64,000 bases of DNA from an uncultured Caryophanales bacterium. Its GTDB lineage: Bacteria > Bacillota_I > Bacilli_A > RFN20 > CAG-826. A model generated the notes under the pieces. It worked only from the letters and a program-made list of their open reading frames with translations, was not told where the DNA came from and did no database searches. This document shows, in pieces, positions 63,997 to 64,000 of this stretch (the stretch's first letter is position 1; each line of letters starts with the position of its first letter). The stretch is from contig CAMJWS010000005.1 in NCBI GenBank assembly GCA_946409515.1, forward strand, positions 1 through 64,000, given 5' to 3'. The position numbers and the translations under genes were made by a program.

Positions 63997-64000
63997 AAAC

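Overview
The window is low-GC bacterial DNA that uses the standard code (TGA stops, TGG for Trp). Multi-spanning membrane proteins, lipobox lipoproteins with Ser-rich linkers, LTA/glycolipid-type glycosyltransferases, a short SRP RNA and an Opp system place it in the Bacillota. Overall style suggests an uncultured gut Bacilli lineage (Erysipelotrichales/RF39-like); that placement is inference. Most operon-internal genes have good Shine-Dalgarno (SD) sites. At least twelve transcription-unit starts instead have a TATAAT-type -10 box 6-14 nt before the start codon and no SD, which implies widespread leaderless translation.

Layout. 1-6.07 kb: gyrB (5'-truncated)-gyrA-glycosyltransferase-serS. 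6.1-6.7 kb: SRP RNA and tadA. 6.7-11.99 kb: a degenerate P-type ATPase, then psuG, a TetR regulator, an iron alcohol dehydrogenase and an M50-like membrane protein whose first motif His is Tyr. 12.2-15.3 kb: a secreted GLUG-type protein converging on a surface endonuclease I. 15.3-18.05 kb: tldD-tldE. 18.05-18.6 kb: a palindrome-rich regulatory gap. 18.6-25.7 kb: oppBCDF-oppA, with coiled-coil insertions in both ATPases. 25.7-28.4 kb: two tandem structured small-RNA-like units, a basic protein behind an SD-masking hairpin, a glycosyltransferase and small unknowns. 28.4-33.2 kb (minus): arcC, an XRE membrane regulator, then GT2-GtrA/DegV/hydrolase. 33.2-40.2 kb: rpmE, a vWA lipoprotein (minus), EamA transporter-arcA-arcB, metG. 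40.2-47.9 kb: a YwaF-like/ABC ATPase fusion, its permease, and lipoproteins. 48.0-52.4 kb: an rRNA methyltransferase whose 3' end recurs twice downstream, framing an HTH-MNT/HEPN-ASCH toxin-antitoxin pair and a zinc-ribbon gene. 52.5-62.3 kb: a hybrid histidine kinase coupled to a solute-binding lipoprotein, two diguanylate cyclases, an HD-GYP phosphodiesterase, an XRE membrane regulator and a triplet of paralogous membrane proteins. 62.4-64 kb: yggS, a small acidic-tailed protein and a lipoprotein.

The genes fit a host-associated fermenter that feeds on peptides and arginine: Opp uptake, an arginine deiminase route split between arcAB and a distant arcC, and c-di-GMP signalling. The strongest candidates for something undescribed are the accessory locus at the rRNA methyltransferase 3' end, with its two-fusion toxin-antitoxin pair, and the tandem covarying RNA hairpins after oppA.
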